Origin: Rutidosis leptorrhynchoides
Taxonomy: Eukaryota; Streptophyta; Magnoliopsida; Asterales; Asteraceae
DNA length: 64,000 nt
Assembly (NCBI RefSeq): GCF_046630445.1
Contig: NC_092333.1
Coordinates: forward strand, 720,432,001-720,496,000
Reading direction: 5' to 3'
Shown: positions 35,279-48,010 of the stretch, one piece after another
Layout of the letters: the number at the start of each line of letters is the position of its first letter
Numbering within the stretch: position 1 is the stretch's first letter
Notes under the pieces: model-generated
What the model saw: only the letters and a program-made list of their open reading frames with translations
Database searches by the model: none
What the model was told of the DNA's origin: nothing
Made by a program: the position numbers and the translations under genes

Positions 35279-37920
35279 TTCTATTTTAGCTAGCTCCTAA
35301 AATTCTTTTAACCCATGATTTCTTATTTCCTTCTTTCTAAACCCAATTAGTAATCTTCAAATCTAACTTGGATTCATCAATATCATTGTTCATTATCGTA
35401 TCATTAACAGATCATCATATGCTCATCATCAATATATCATATCGTCATCATCTTTATTCATAGTCACCATCATCTATATCAATTATCATTCACGACATCC
35501 TTATCATTATCAATATTGTTACCATTTATGATGCATAACCTCCCCCCTTAAATCTCCATTTTAATCAGTACACTAAGGCAGATTATTGGCCAGGAACTCG
35601 GCCCAAAGAGTGGCAGCCCAACAACAATTTTTACAAGCCCGATCATTAACAAGTCCAATTAATCGTATAAGGAAACCCAACTTATCACAACCCATTTAAC
35701 AACCTACGGCCCAACTGGATTTCAAATAAACTAATATGGACCAACATAAACCTAATTCCAAAATGGTTTAATGGATTCAATTGCATCTAACAGTCCATTT
35801 CATTAAAACAATTCGCTGTCCATCCGAAAATTTAAAAGAATTTCGGTCCAATCATGGTAACGTAATTCATTTGGTTACCCACCATTTTAATCAACCTAGA
35901 TTCATTTTCATGACCCTACTAACAGCTGTACCATCTCCTTTTATCCAAGATTCTTTCCATATTATCATCATATCACACCTTTAATAAATCAAGTGGGGGG
36001 ACATTCGGTTTTATTAAACAAATGAATAACAAAGACTTGATTGTATAATGAATATGGCTGTATTTGCAAGTGGGAATGTTTGTTTTATCAATGGTCGGCC
36101 ACCAAGGAAAAAGGTACCCCTTAGTAGTCTATATTGTTAATAAATACATTACTTTAGGTTTGAAGGTTTATAAAACTGAAAAGCAGAAAAAAAACGTACA
36201 GCAGCAGTAATAAGGTGTGTTCTTCGTACTTGGTATTTGAACAGAAGAAAATAAGCACTTGATTCGAGCTGTTTATAGTTGTATAGGAAACAGAAAAATA
36301 ACATGGTGGCTGTAGTTGTGATGGTGATTAGTCGTGGTAGTGGTGATGATGGAGGTGGCAATAGAAACAGTAGGCTGCCGGAGGTGGTGTCATGGTGTTT
36401 GAAACCGAACAGAAAACAGATTATAGCAGCAATAATAGGGTGGTTTGGGTACGTCTTCGATCAGAAACAGAAGAAAAAATATCGTAGGCGGTTGTTCGTT
36501 GTGGTTTTCATGGGTGATTGTTAATAGGTTTTTGGTGATGGTTATATTTTTGGTTGCAACAGAGAACATGAACTAGAGGGAGAGAGAGAGAGAGAGAGAG
36601 AGAAATAGAGGATAGCGAGGGTGGCGATGGTTTGTGCTTTCTGTGATTAACAAAATCCGAAGGTGGTTTAAGTGTTAGCTGAAGGTGGTGTAGGAGTTGT
36701 AGGTGGTAGTTAACGATGATAGCACAAATGGTTAATTGAGTTTCGGTGGTAGTTTACCTTGGTGGTTTGAAGAAGACAAGATGGTGATTAGTGATGGTGT
36801 TTTGTAGGGTAAACGGCTACAAGATAGTATCAACTGAATCAGTCGAGTTGTAATGGATAGCAACAAGAAGATGTTTGTTGTTATGTATGTGTTTTTTTTT
36901 TTATCAATCAGATGTAATTGTGAATGTATATGTAATATGTCAATATATGGAGGTGATTAAAACAGTAGCATGATTTGATCGAGACTTGTATGTTTGTGGT
37001 AATTTAGTCTCCATGATTGAGATGTGAAACAGAATGAAGAATAATATATTTACTCATATTGTTTCCCAATCAATTTTTGTCTTATAACTGAATTGAGATC
37101 GACATATAATAAAGGTGAGACAGGGAAATAAATTTAATACAGTTCGATAGTTAAGTTTAACAGAATTTTGATTCTTTATTTGATTATATATGTATATATA
37201 ATTAATATTAGTAATATAATTATATTAATAATAATAATACTTTTAATAATATTATTATTATTAATAATACTAAAAATAGTAATAATAATATTAATTATCA
37301 AAGGTAATGATAATCATTAATATTTAATATTAATGATAATAATGAAAGTAATAATAATACTATTATTATGATAACTATATTTTAACTTGTGCTCAAATGT
37401 AATATATTAACCCTACATTTCATTAGTTATGTAATACTTATTTATATAATAATATATCTGAATATTTATATATTTTATATATATTTTACAATATAATTTT
37501 AATTATATGTAGAAGTCATATATATATTCAAACTTCTATATATATAATTACGCCTTAAATATCAAGTGTTATTACATGGATAAATATATTACTTATATTT
37601 ATTGAAACATATAACCTCAAAATATAACATTATACATTTAATACTTTGTTAACGTTGACAAATTATATATATATTTATTTTATTAATTTTTAATAACAAT
37701 AACATATAATACTTCAAATTGTATTTCGAATTATTGTTTATATATCCATATACACATAAATGTTCGTGAATCGTCGAGCACAGTCAAAGGGTAATTGATT
37801 ACATAAATATAAATTTCAAAACTTTCGAGACTCAACATTACAGATTTTGCTTATCGTGTCGAAAATATATAAAGATTAAAGTTTAAATTTGATCGGAAAT
37901 TTCCGGGTCATCACACTATC

Positions 37921-38306
37921 TCAGTAGCATATGTATCTAATTCAGGATTCAACAAACTTATCTAAGGACAATATTGAATGTACAAGCATGCATAATCCTA
38001 TATACTCGAGCACTAGTTAGGGATATACTATTGATATATAAAAGTTAAGTTATGAGTGCTCACGTATCAATATTGAGATTCAATATTGCAGGAAAGTACG
38101 TAGACGCAACGGAGATGATAAACACTAGATTGACCTCACGAGCATACCCATGAACCATACCCATCACCTCCATAGCTATAACCCATAATTTCCTTAGCTT
38201 CGACTCATTTAAAAAAACTATTTTGAAATCACTCGGACATCACTCCGTCGTAATATTTTATGTATACTAATAATATCTTGAAATAATACAGAGCAAAAAA
38301 AAAATA

Positions 38307-38367
<61 letters not shown>

Positions 38368-39297
38368 TGAGAGAGTTTAGAGAAATATATTTTCAAGTTT
38401 CTATGAAATAATGAAACCTATTGAATTCTATTTATAATAGATTTTTGAATTATTAAAGTGAATTATTAAAGTATGAATTATTAAAGTGAATTATTAAAGT
38501 ATGAATTATTAAAGTGAATTATTAAAGTTAAAGTAAAGTAAAAGTAAAGTAAAGGTAAAGTTAAAGTATAGTAAAAGTATAAAAACTATGTATGTATAAT
38601 ACGCGTATAAATATATATAATATTAATTTAAATCGTTATATATATTTAATGAAATAAAATATAAATATCGTTATATTTATTATACTGGTTAAGTAATGAG
38701 TTGTCAAAAGTGATTCTAGATATTTATAAAAGTTATATACGTTTTAATAATAAAGTTCTTTTTAAACTGAAAACGTTTTTGTACGTTTGAAAATAGATTA
38801 ATAGAATATTATGGAAACCAATTCTTCACTAGCTTTTGTCTAACTTTTGTAAATGACACTTTTTATTTTTATTTTTATTTATAAATAGCTTTACAAATTA
38901 TTCCGAATATCGTTAAGAGGAATAGATTTTCTCAAATCATAGTGGACCTCTCAACAGAGACTTGTAATCATAATTCAATGTTTCTGATAATTCAATCATT
39001 TAATATATATTTTTTTAATTTCGTCGATAATCATATTGAAACAAATACGTTCATATAAAGCATTATACGTTTAAATACTTTGTTGACATTTTTAATTTAT
39101 AACATATACACATATACATACATATTCATATATGTTCATTTAATGGTTCGTGAATCATTGGAATTTGGTAGAGGTTTAAATGAATGTATAAACATAGTTT
39201 AAAATCCTTGAGATTTAACTTAACAAACATTGCTTATCGTGTTAGAATAATATAAAGATAAAGTTTAAATTTAGTCGAAAATTTCCGGGTCATCACA
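37921..39297 (-). repeat. 5' LTR of element A, second part
   Basis: Continues the LTR from 25336 after element B and its CTATC duplication. Ends at the GGACC target duplication. Confidence 0.92.
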
Positions 39298-39302
39298 GGA
39301 CC

Positions 39303-40300
39303 CCAAACAAATTTCACGATCTAGTTCAATTTCCTTTTTTTGTTGACGAACCTTTGACCTTCAAGTTCCATATTTATTTCTGTTGAATGTGCATTATACG
39401 CGACCAATCTCACACATTTCCCATCACCCGCACCATCAACATACAATTGATTTACCTTATTGGTTGCCCCTGAACCAACGCAATATCCTTACCTCCATGT
39501 TTTAACCTCACATTCTTGATAACTAACTATATTGGCCAAATTATTATCCTTTTCAAACCCATCCACTGCCAAATTAATAAATATACCTTTAGAACTAGAG
39601 ACCCCGCCTTCATGATGGCTAATTGCACTTACCACGTTGAAACCATCTTAAACACCAAAACCAGAGGACCCCAAACCACAATTCTTCATGCATTTACGAT
39701 CACAAAAAGCTGCTTGCTCTGAGAAGACATCAACACCATGATCACCAGCACTTAGCACGTCCACCACCTTTTCCATCAAACCATTTGCGTCACCATTAAC
39801 ACATTGGTCCACATTAACAACATTTAGAGCGTTTTGAATGACAACAGGGCGTGTGGAGTAGAAAGATGATAGCGGAGTGTCGTTAGTGTTACGGACATTA
39901 GTATTACCACTGGCAGCCCAACAATCACCACCACGATCACAATTAACCGGGATCGAGCCGACTATAGTACACCAGTTCAATGAAAGAACCGGGAAAAACT
40001 CGTCCGAAGTCAACCGGATCACTTCCGCCACCACTAGCGGATACATGAATCTGTAGCGCCGGGGGTAAAATAAAATAATCGGCTACGTGTAAAATAAAAT
40101 AATCCAAGATTTTAGGTAAAAAAATATGTTGGTCCACTAGAGGCACGTGTCACTCCCAGTCTAAAGCTAGTTCCGTCTCTATCGCGTTTCCAACTTCATT
40201 AAACGACACATGACCTTGAGGCTCTCCAGAGTCATTCAAATCTACCTATACTCGAAGGAATGGTACTTAACAAGATGCAAGGGTAACCAAGAGCGTGTAA
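39303..40300 (-). pseudogene. Unidentified coding-like remnant split by element A
   Basis: The longest open stretch is 39648-40046 (minus), with text such as RLTSDEFFPVLSLNWCTIVG and NALNVVNVDQCVNGDANGLM; further coding-like text with LNDSGEPQGHVSFNEVG lies upstream at about 40170-40240. It lines up across element A with 15088-15836. The low conservation and broken frame suggest an old repeat or pseudogene, possibly a LINE ORF1-like tail, but I cannot identify it. Confidence 0.3.
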
Positions 40301-40429
40301 TTTTATTGGTGGGTTGGGTCAGGTCGAGTATAAAACGGTTTATACAGTAGAAAGTGTGTCCTTATAAGCCAATCATATTTTTGGATCATTTAAGTGTTTT
40401 AAAAATTATATAAATATATAAATTAAATT

Positions 40430-40661
40430 TGTTATAATTTAGAAGTTTATAACTACTTTTAGTAACGTATTCACTAATTAGAGAATAATAGAAAGAAGAG
40501 AGAAAGAGAGAGTATATGTATAAGTAAACATATATATTTTCTTAAGTGCATCTTCTGCAAACTACATCTTCATATATTTATAGTACAAAATAAATCACAG
40601 TGTGGTTAGGTAGGAAATTTGTAGCCACAAAATTTGGCAGATATTATTGACTTTCATAACA
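40430..40661 (-). repeat. 3' LTR of element D
   Basis: 232 bp, ends TGTTATAATT and TTCATAACA on the plus strand, with three visible differences from its twin at 45989-46220. A TATA box is present on the minus strand near 40575. Confidence 0.95.
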
Positions 40662-40929
40662 CTCCCCCTTGGATGACAATTTTTGTTTCATTAAGATCAA
40701 CTACAAGTTACTACCTCGTTAAAAACCTTGCTAAAGAAAAACCTAGTGGGATAAAAACTTTAGCCAAGGGAAAAAGAGTGCAGCATAGAGTTGGTTCCCC
40801 CTCAAGTAGACATCGCTGAGTCGTCACATCTTTTGAACATGCCTCATGCCAATATTGTGAACACGCTTTCTGAAAATAGCAATTGACAGTGTTTGGTATA
40901 AAGATCATCAGAGTTGTTAATTGAACGTA

Positions 40930-41200
40930 TCTCATTCTGGTTGTATTTTATGAGATCTTGAGTATATGTGAAGAATCTGAGGTTTTCATCTAAAACTATA
41001 TCATCTAAATCTTTTATGTACAAGTTTAGGCCATGTGATTTCTCTACAGTCTCCTTCATGGTTTGCTCAAACCGTTGTTTCAATTCCTATTCTCTTTCAG
41101 TCTTTTCTGAGCCTTACCAACATACCATTCTTTTCCATCAAACTTATGACCGTTAAGACCGTCTATGACTTTAGCGCATCGTCTGCATTTATGTTTTGTT
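40930..41200 (-). pseudogene. PABP-derived segment in copia element D
   Basis: Sense to the element, between RNase H and the 3' LTR. It includes FDGKEWYVGKAQKR, then RFEQTMKETVEKSHGLNLY and IKDLDDIV, a clear match to the RRM3 end, linker and RRM4 start of plant poly(A)-binding proteins. A captured host segment, now broken; not a gene. Confidence 0.85.
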
Positions 41201-41203
41201 CTG

Positions 41204-42232
41204 TCACTTTTGATACTCTTCTTTCATTTGTACTATGAAAACTGCATTATCTTCATAGATAGTTGTTAGGCTTTTATAACGTTCTCCATTTAGGAATACA
41301 TATCCAGTTTGAGATTTATCTTTATGAGGATTAGATATATGACCTGCATATACATAATCAACCAAATTTTGTTTTGAATCGTTAGAATAAAATAGTTTTA
41401 AAATCAGCAGTTCCTGAAGGGTATCAAAATATGTGCTTGATCCCATTCCAATGTCTTTTGAAGGGGCTGAGTTGAACCTTGTCAACAAATTAACTGCAAA
41501 AGAAATGTCAGGTCTTGTACAATTTGTAAAATACATAATAGCTCCAATTTCACTAAGATATGGTACTTCTGGTCCCAGAATATCTTCATGATCTTCACAG
41601 GGTCGAAGTGGATCAGTATCAACATTAAGAGATCTAACAACCATAGGAGTACTTAATGGTTTTGCCTTGTCCATATTGAAACGTTTTAAAATCTGTTTTG
41701 TATAAGTTGTTTGATGTACAAGTAAACCATTAGGCATATGCTCAATCTGCAAACCAAGGCAATACTTGGTTTTTTCGAGATCTTTCATTTCAAATTCTTT
41801 CTTTAGAAGTTGAATGGCTTCATGGATCTCGTTATTTGTACCTATGATGTTAAGATCATCGACATAAACAGCTATGATCACATATCCGGATGTTGTTTTC
41901 TTAATGAATACACATGGGCAAATAAGATTATTTGTATACCCTTTGCTTATCAAGTAATCATTTAATCGTTTATACCACATGCGACCCGATTGTTTCAACC
42001 CATATAAAGACCTTTGTGATTCAATGGAATACATTTCTTTGAGTTTTGCATTAGATGTTTCTGATACCTTAAACCCTTCATGGATATTCATGTATATATC
42101 ACTATCAAACGATTCATTTAAATAATTAGTAATAACATCCATGAGATGCATTTCTAAATTTTTAGAAACTGTTAGGCTGATTAAGTATCTAAAAGTAATT
42201 GCATCCATAACAGGAGAATAAGTTTTCCTCAT
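41204..42232 (-). pseudogene. pol: Copia reverse transcriptase / RNase H region of D
   Basis: Copia RT motifs are present: FRYLISLTVSKNLEMHLMDV, SLYGLKQSGRMWYKRL, the catalytic YVDD with its flank AVYVDDLNIIGT, and KDLEKTKYCLGLQIE, followed by the RNase H-side connection YLSEIGAIMYFTNCTRPDI. Part of a fossil pol; the frame outside this stretch is broken. Confidence 0.9.
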
Positions 42233-43049
42233 AATCCATTCATGGTCTTTGAGAGAAATCTTGAGTTACAAGTCTAGCTTTATCTTGTAACTTCATTTTT
42301 TCTCATTTCTTTTTCGGATAAAAATTCATTTTTTATCTCATACGTTTCACATCTTTAAAAGTGATAACGATTGATCCGGAAACTTTTCTTTTATTGAGCG
42401 ATTCTAATTCAGCTCGTATTGCTCCTATCTATTGAGTCCAATCATGTCTATTTTGACATGCAATGACAGATTTTGGTTCCAGATCATCATCTTTATTCAT
42501 GATGTCATTGTAAGATTATATGAAAAATCAATATTTGTCATTTTGTTTCGGTTCCATAATATTGCATAATTTATTGCAATTTATGTATTTACATTGTCAA
42601 TATCCTCTGCAGAAGGAATATTGATTTGTGGTTCTTCTTGAACACCTTTTTTTTAATTTTTATTTTTACCTCATTATCATCTGATTTTCCTTTTCGAGGA
42701 TTTTTATCTTTGGAACTAATTTGTCTTCCACGTTTCAGACGTGACAAAAGACTCATGAGTGACATTATTGCCAGCTTTTGGAATTTTAATTCTTGCTAGA
42801 GCATTTACTACTGATATATATGATTTTGTCACTCTTTTTGCATCTGTAAATGCACCGGGCAATTTATTCGCAAGTTCTCGCATATGCATAATTTTTTTTG
42901 AATTTTTGTTTCGCACTCTTTTGTGCGAGTATCAAGATACCTTAATTGATGTTCACATCATGAAACATCATTTTATTTATTTTTTCATTTCTTCCCCTAA
43001 TCTAGGGAGCAATTTTTCATTAAAATGACAATCAGCAAAAACGGGCTGT

Positions 43050-43640
43050 AAAAACATCACCCGTCATGGATTCAATATATCTTATGATTGAAGATGTTTC
43101 ATATCCAACATATATTTCAATCCTTCTTTGAGGAACCATTTGTTGTGGTGGTGCAATTAAAAATACACTGCACAACCAAATGTTCTAAGATGGAAAATAT
43201 TTGGCTCACGACCAAAATTAAGTTGGTAATGGAGAATATTTATGACTTGTACTTGGTTTAATGCGAATTAATGTCGCATCATGTAAATTTACATGTCCCC
43301 ATATAAATATTGAGAGTTTTGTACTCATTACCAATTGTCTAGTTATTAGCTGCAAGCATTTATCTATTGATTCAGCTAAACCAGTTTTGTGTATGCACAT
43401 GAGCAACTGGATGTTCAACAACGATCCCTGTAGACATATAATAATCATTAAATGCTTGAGATGTTAACTCACCAGCATTATCAAGTCTCATCTTTTTAAT
43501 GGTGTAATCTGAATAATGTGTTCTCAATTTAATAATTTGTGCAAGAAACTTTGCAAATGCCATATTACGGCTTGATAACACATAAACATGAGACCATCCG
43601 TTAGATGCGTCTATTAGAACTATGAAATATCAAAATGGTC
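43050..43640 (-). pseudogene. Copia integrase remnants of D
   Basis: Short minus-strand pieces such as KKMRLDNAGELTSQAF and PVAHVHTQN match the copia integrase core and its C-terminal side. Broken. Confidence 0.7.
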
Positions 43641-43732
43641 GACATCATGGATGAATTGGTCCATATATATACCCTTGAATTCTTTCAAGAAATATTGGTG
43701 ATTCTTTTTCAATATTCTTTTCATTAATCACC

Positions 43733-44115
43733 ATATGTGCTTTTCATTAATCACCATATGTGCTTTTTCATTAATCACCATATGTGCTTTTTCATTAATC
43801 ACCATATGCGCTTTTCATCATATATCCTTTTCACCATATGCGCTTTTAATCATATGCGTTGCGCTTTTCATCATATGCAATTTTCATCATATGCGCTTTT
43901 AATCATATGCGCTGCGCTTTTAATCATATGCGTTGCGCTTTTCATCATATGCGCTTTTAATCATATGGGCTGCGCTTTTAATCATATGCGCTTTTAATCA
44001 TATGCGCTTTTTATCATATGCGCTTTTAATCTTATGTGTTGCGCTTTTCATCATATGCGCTTTTTATCATATGCGCTTCTAATCATATGCGCTGCGTTTT
44101 TCATCATATGCGCTT
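43733..44115. repeat. CATATGCGCTTTT minisatellite inside element D
   Basis: About 380 bp of short tandem units built from TCATCATATGCGCTTTT and AATCATATGCGCTGCGC, 15-25 bp each and variable. It lies between the integrase and gag-side sequence. Confidence 0.9.
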
Positions 44116-44708
44116 TTTCGATGCTACATAGGTATTTCTCATTTTCGGTTATCATTGACCGATAATCATATCCATTATGATATATATCAGAGAAACTTAA
44201 CAAATTTCTCTTTGATTTGGGAGAAAACAAAGCATTGTTTATTAGAAAATTCGTACCATTTGGTAATATGAATTTTTGTCTTTTCCGTTCCTTATATCAA
44301 GTTTGCAAGATCTGATATAGTATTTATAATTCCTTCATTTGATTTAAATCAATGAAATATTTCTCAAATTTGATCATAGTGTGTATGTTACCACTATCTG
44401 CAATACATAGGTCTTTACCATTTAATTGATGTTGTATTTCAGCAGGATTCATACTAAAACTTCAAATAAGATAAGCAAATAATGAGTTATATTTTAGCAA
44501 GTTAATCAAATTATATTACCTGCAAACAAGTTACAATCTGAAGTACATAAAAGATAACACTTAATAAACATATGCGTTATGGTCTAAAACCATTTATTTA
44601 TGAGTGATACATAACAAGCTAGGCATCTTAGAAAATTCAAACCATTCAAGTCTCAAGGTAGCTCAGGGTTAATTTAATCAAGATTTTTCAACAGATTCAC
44701 TCTCGTTT

Positions 44709-45149
44709 TCATTTCTTTTGGGACTTATTTGTAGAGATAAACAAGATGTTCATGTATTCAAGAAATACTAGACTGATGATCCACGTTACCAGATCATTAA
44801 TAAGAATCTCCAGGATTCTTATAAGAGCGTCTACTAACATCTTCAATTTTATTCTTTCATGGATCACCGTTATTTCTTGATAATTAATATCGTATCTATC
44901 TTTGAGTATTTTCCATAATACACTTGGATCTTCGATCATATAATATGTAGATTCTAAGGACTCGTCAATATGTTTGCTAAGAAAAATACTTGCTATTGCT
45001 TTCTCTTGTTCGGAACAATTGTTATTTTCATTCAGGGTTTCTAAAATACCGATTGATTCGAGATATTTTTCTACATTCATAACCCATGTTAAGTAGTTGT
45101 TTCCACTTGATTCTAAAGGAGCAAATTTAAGCCTTTTCAAATTCGACAT
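44709..45149 (-). pseudogene. gag: Copia gag remnant of D
   Basis: Starts MSNLKRLKFAPLESSGNNYL, then WVMNVEKYLES and the helical gag text with SVLWKILKDRYD. This is a retrotransposon gag of the UBN2 type. The element is broken. Confidence 0.8.
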
Positions 45150-45988
45150 TTTCTATTATCAAAAAGATGAACAACATAAATCATAATCATAATCAACTTC
45201 TATTCATAGACAAATAATAAAATGAAATTAGAATCATTTTAAATTCATAAGTAGCAAACAACAGAATAATGGCATGATTACAAATGATAAAACCACAAGA
45301 GCATGATAGAATATAGGTTCAACCGGTGGTATATTAGCAACAATGATGATAGTTAGTATGACCAATACAATAGGAAAAATCATCCTTGTGTGAATCATCT
45401 TTACAAAAAAAAACTTTTTGAGAGTGGTAATCTAAGAAAATGAAGATTGATTTGTGAAAATGTAAAAATGGAGATGTTTATTTTATATTTGAAAAATATA
45501 GCCGTTGTAACGTCGTCAGCTGACGTTAACAACCTTTATGTATATATGACTGTTGTAACGTCGTTAGTTGACGTTAACGACTGTTACGTACTCGTTGTAT
45601 TAATAATAATTTTAATAAAAGAATTTTATTAGTACAAATATGATTACTATAAATACATTTAGCATAAATATGTTTAGTATAAATACGAAGATTAAGAGAA
45701 TAAACATATTATGCATAAATAATAAATTTTAAGAATAAACATTAGTACGCATGAAATAAATAATGATTAATTGCATAAGTAATCATAAATGTTAGATAAC
45801 ATAAATATAAATGTTAGTGAAGTTAATAAGAGTTAGATTACAGGAATATAATTTTACTTATGATGATAATAATATTTACCTTACTAATAAATAATAGAAG
45901 ATATCGTTAAAGAATTTCTTACCTTGATTAGTGACTTGTGCTTGCTTAGACAAACCTTGATTATACGGAGCACTTCGTGCTGATAACG

Positions 45989-46220
45989 TGTTATAATTTA
46001 GGAGTTTATAACTACTTTTACTAACGTATTCACTAATTAGAGAATAATAGAAAGAAGAGAGAAAGAGAGAGTATATGTATAAGTAAACATATATATTTTC
46101 TTAAGTGCATCTTCTGCAAACTACATCTTCATATATTTATAGTACAAAATAAATCACTGTGTGGTTAGGTAGGAAATTTGTAGCCACAAAATTTGGCAGA
46201 TATTATTGACTTTCATAACA
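45989..46220 (-). repeat. 5' LTR of element D
   Basis: Twin of 40430-40661. On its internal side the minus strand reads CGTTATCAGCACGA, the primer-site text usual for this group of copia elements. Confidence 0.95.
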
Positions 46221-46315
46221 AAATTAAGTGTTTTACGTAAAGGAGATTGTATATTCTCTGTTTTTTGGCATCTATTTTGAAGTATTTTAATTGAGTATTA
46301 TGATTATGAATAGGA

Positions 46316-46679
46316 TGAGAGGCGGGGACAAGGGAGGACTAAGGGGTGCTCAGCCTCCCCCAAAGCCCAATACATAACTAAGTTTTAATTGTATAATTAT
46401 GTATAAATAATTGTAAGCCTCCTTCAAAGTCCAAGTATTAAATATAATATTATGTCCTAAACTAAATGGCCAACTTTTCAAGTCTCATATATATCTGTAT
46501 TTAATTTACAATCAGTCTATTTAGCACTTAAAACGTACGTTTATTGTAACTAATAATAATTATGATTGTTTATTATTTTCAAGTTAATATGTTGTTATGG
46601 CATGTTAATATAGTTTCTTTTGGTAATCATCTAATTATCGAGTAAGCCACCCTTGACGGTAAATTCTGGCTCCGCCTCT
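46316..46679. mobile_element. hAT-like MITE (364 bp)
   Basis: Terminal inverted repeats AGAGGCGG at the left and CCGCCTCT at the right, inside an 8-bp duplication GAATAGGA / GAATGGGA (46308-46315 and 46680-46687, one mismatch). Non-coding interior. Confidence 0.7.
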
Positions 46680-46769
46680 GAATGGGACTATCTAACTTTT
46701 ATTTTAAAAGTACAAAAGGAGTATTAATGCAGATAACATTTAAATAAATAACGTAAATCATAATAATTC

Positions 46770-46988
46770 TTTTTTTAGAACGACAATTTCGGCATCGAAT
46801 GCTCTCAATTTTAGAACGACAAACTCCTCGCATCCATCGCGTAAGGCGTACCCGGATAGGTTAACTGCCTAGCTCGCACAAAGTGAAGGATACCAAAGCA
46901 CAACCTTAGATAAAACTCCCCCTTACCCCAGGGTTTGAACATGCACCTATTTTTTCAAGGATACATGCCCACAACCAACTGAGGCTTT
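46770..46988 (-). mobile_element. tRNA-derived SINE
   Basis: On the minus strand the 5' end has the A box AGCCTCAGTTGGTTGTGGGC and the B box GTTCAAACCC about 35 bp apart. A 140-bp body follows, and an A-rich tail (TTCTAAAAAAAG) at 46770. Typical Pol III SINE layout. Confidence 0.65.
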
Positions 46989-46989
46989 T

Positions 46990-48010
46990 TATCGCTATAT
47001 TTGAAAATAGTTAGTTTTTCTAGGTAAATGGGATCACACGATAAATTTAAGAAGTTTAAGCTCATATAATATACATGTGTTTTAAGGACATACTTCAATC
47101 GTCCCGTTAATAATATCCTTCAACGGTTTTTCTTCAATTTAAGACATGTTTACCTGTCTATATTCAATCTTCAAGTAATAAGCTATTACACCTATCACCG
47201 ATCATCCTCATACAGAATTTTTCGTCTATCAATGATTTCCTTTTACCAGCAACAAGAATACCCAACAAACGCCTTTGTAAACTATTCATCTTCCCTAGTG
47301 AGAACGCAATCACCACCTCGAAGTCTACGACATTTTTAACTTTCCAATTTCTCCCTGGTACACTGACCTCCTCATAGCTATGAATTTCACAAACCCTATC
47401 TTCTCATCCCAAGCACACTCCTACTGTACGAGTAAGAAATAAACTGCGGCTACTCAGGAAGAGTCTTGGTTCATATAACAAGTCTGTCGCAATTTCTTTG
47501 CCATCGGAGAGCAAAACAAGTAGTCGAAGCCCTAATGTTATCCGGAATTGACACAATAAACCTGAGAACATTGGAAAAACAAGTCGCTCAACCATCTCCA
47601 CACTCCATTAGTCGTCAAACTCCCACTAGCTCAATAACTTTCGTTGGCTACCAAACTCAAAACGAGATCCCGACACTCTCAACGGTCCTAGAAAAGCTCA
47701 AGCTCTGGGACTTACAAGATTATCCACCCCTCTTCCATCACCTAAAGACTTCTAATTGATCACCCTCGAAGAAGAACCACTCCTTTTGTTGAAACATCAA
47801 CCAAGAATCGAGTAATTGTAAAATGCGCTCTATCTGACACCCTTCGACAATCAATTTTCCTTGATGACTTAGAACTTTAATCCACTCACGTATTCCATAA
47901 TCCCTGGAATATTGACCAAATACCATTGGTCATCCTGTTTCAAAACCCGTACGCAACAAACTCCCCTGACATTCCTGCTATCGATTTTAACTCGATGCAT
48001 CTTGTTCGTT
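46990..48010 (-). pseudogene. Unidentified coding-like remnant, left of element C
   Basis: Minus-strand pieces such as VRGVCCVRVLKQDDQWYLV, SHQGKLIVEGCQIERILQL and DSWLMFQQKEWFFFEGD look like old protein-coding text. They join 61075 onward, before element C inserted. No family recognised. Likely the interior of an older element. Confidence 0.35.

Larger units (their letters stand above)
25337..37915 (-). mobile_element. Element B: LARD-like LTR retrotransposon inside LTR of A
   Basis: Bounded by CTATC duplications (25332-25336 and 37916-37920), starts TGAAACGCCC and ends GGTCATCACA. LTRs are 25337-29714 (4378 bp) and 33454-37915 (4462 bp); the internal domain is 29715-33453 (3.7 kb). Orientation is minus by the primer site. 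Its LTR ends are related to those of A and C, so it is one branch of the same family, with an extra stretch of more than 1 kb inside the LTR. The two LTRs look about 99 percent identical by eye, so it is the youngest of the nested pair. No gag-pol is present. Confidence 0.93.
33454..37915 (-). repeat. 5' LTR of element B
   Basis: Twin of 25337-29714. The main length difference is the expanded (AT)n tract at 34423-34508. Confidence 0.95.
40430..46220 (-). mobile_element. Element D: Ty1/copia retrotransposon, broken
   Basis: Two 232-bp LTRs (40430-40661 and 45989-46220) with TG...CA ends are flanked by AAATT duplications (40425-40429 and 46221-46225). Orientation is minus: a purine tract AAGGGGGAG abuts the left (3') LTR. 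Gag is at the right, integrase in the middle and RT/RNase H at the left, the copia order. The reading frames are broken many times, so it is a fossil. I see three differences between the LTRs, so it is not very old. It also carries a PABP-derived segment and an internal minisatellite. Confidence 0.95.

Noticed and set aside
39648-40046. 132-aa minus-strand ORF as a host gene
   Set aside because: No domain, no exon structure, and flanking text in the same orientation is broken, so it is kept only as an unidentified remnant.
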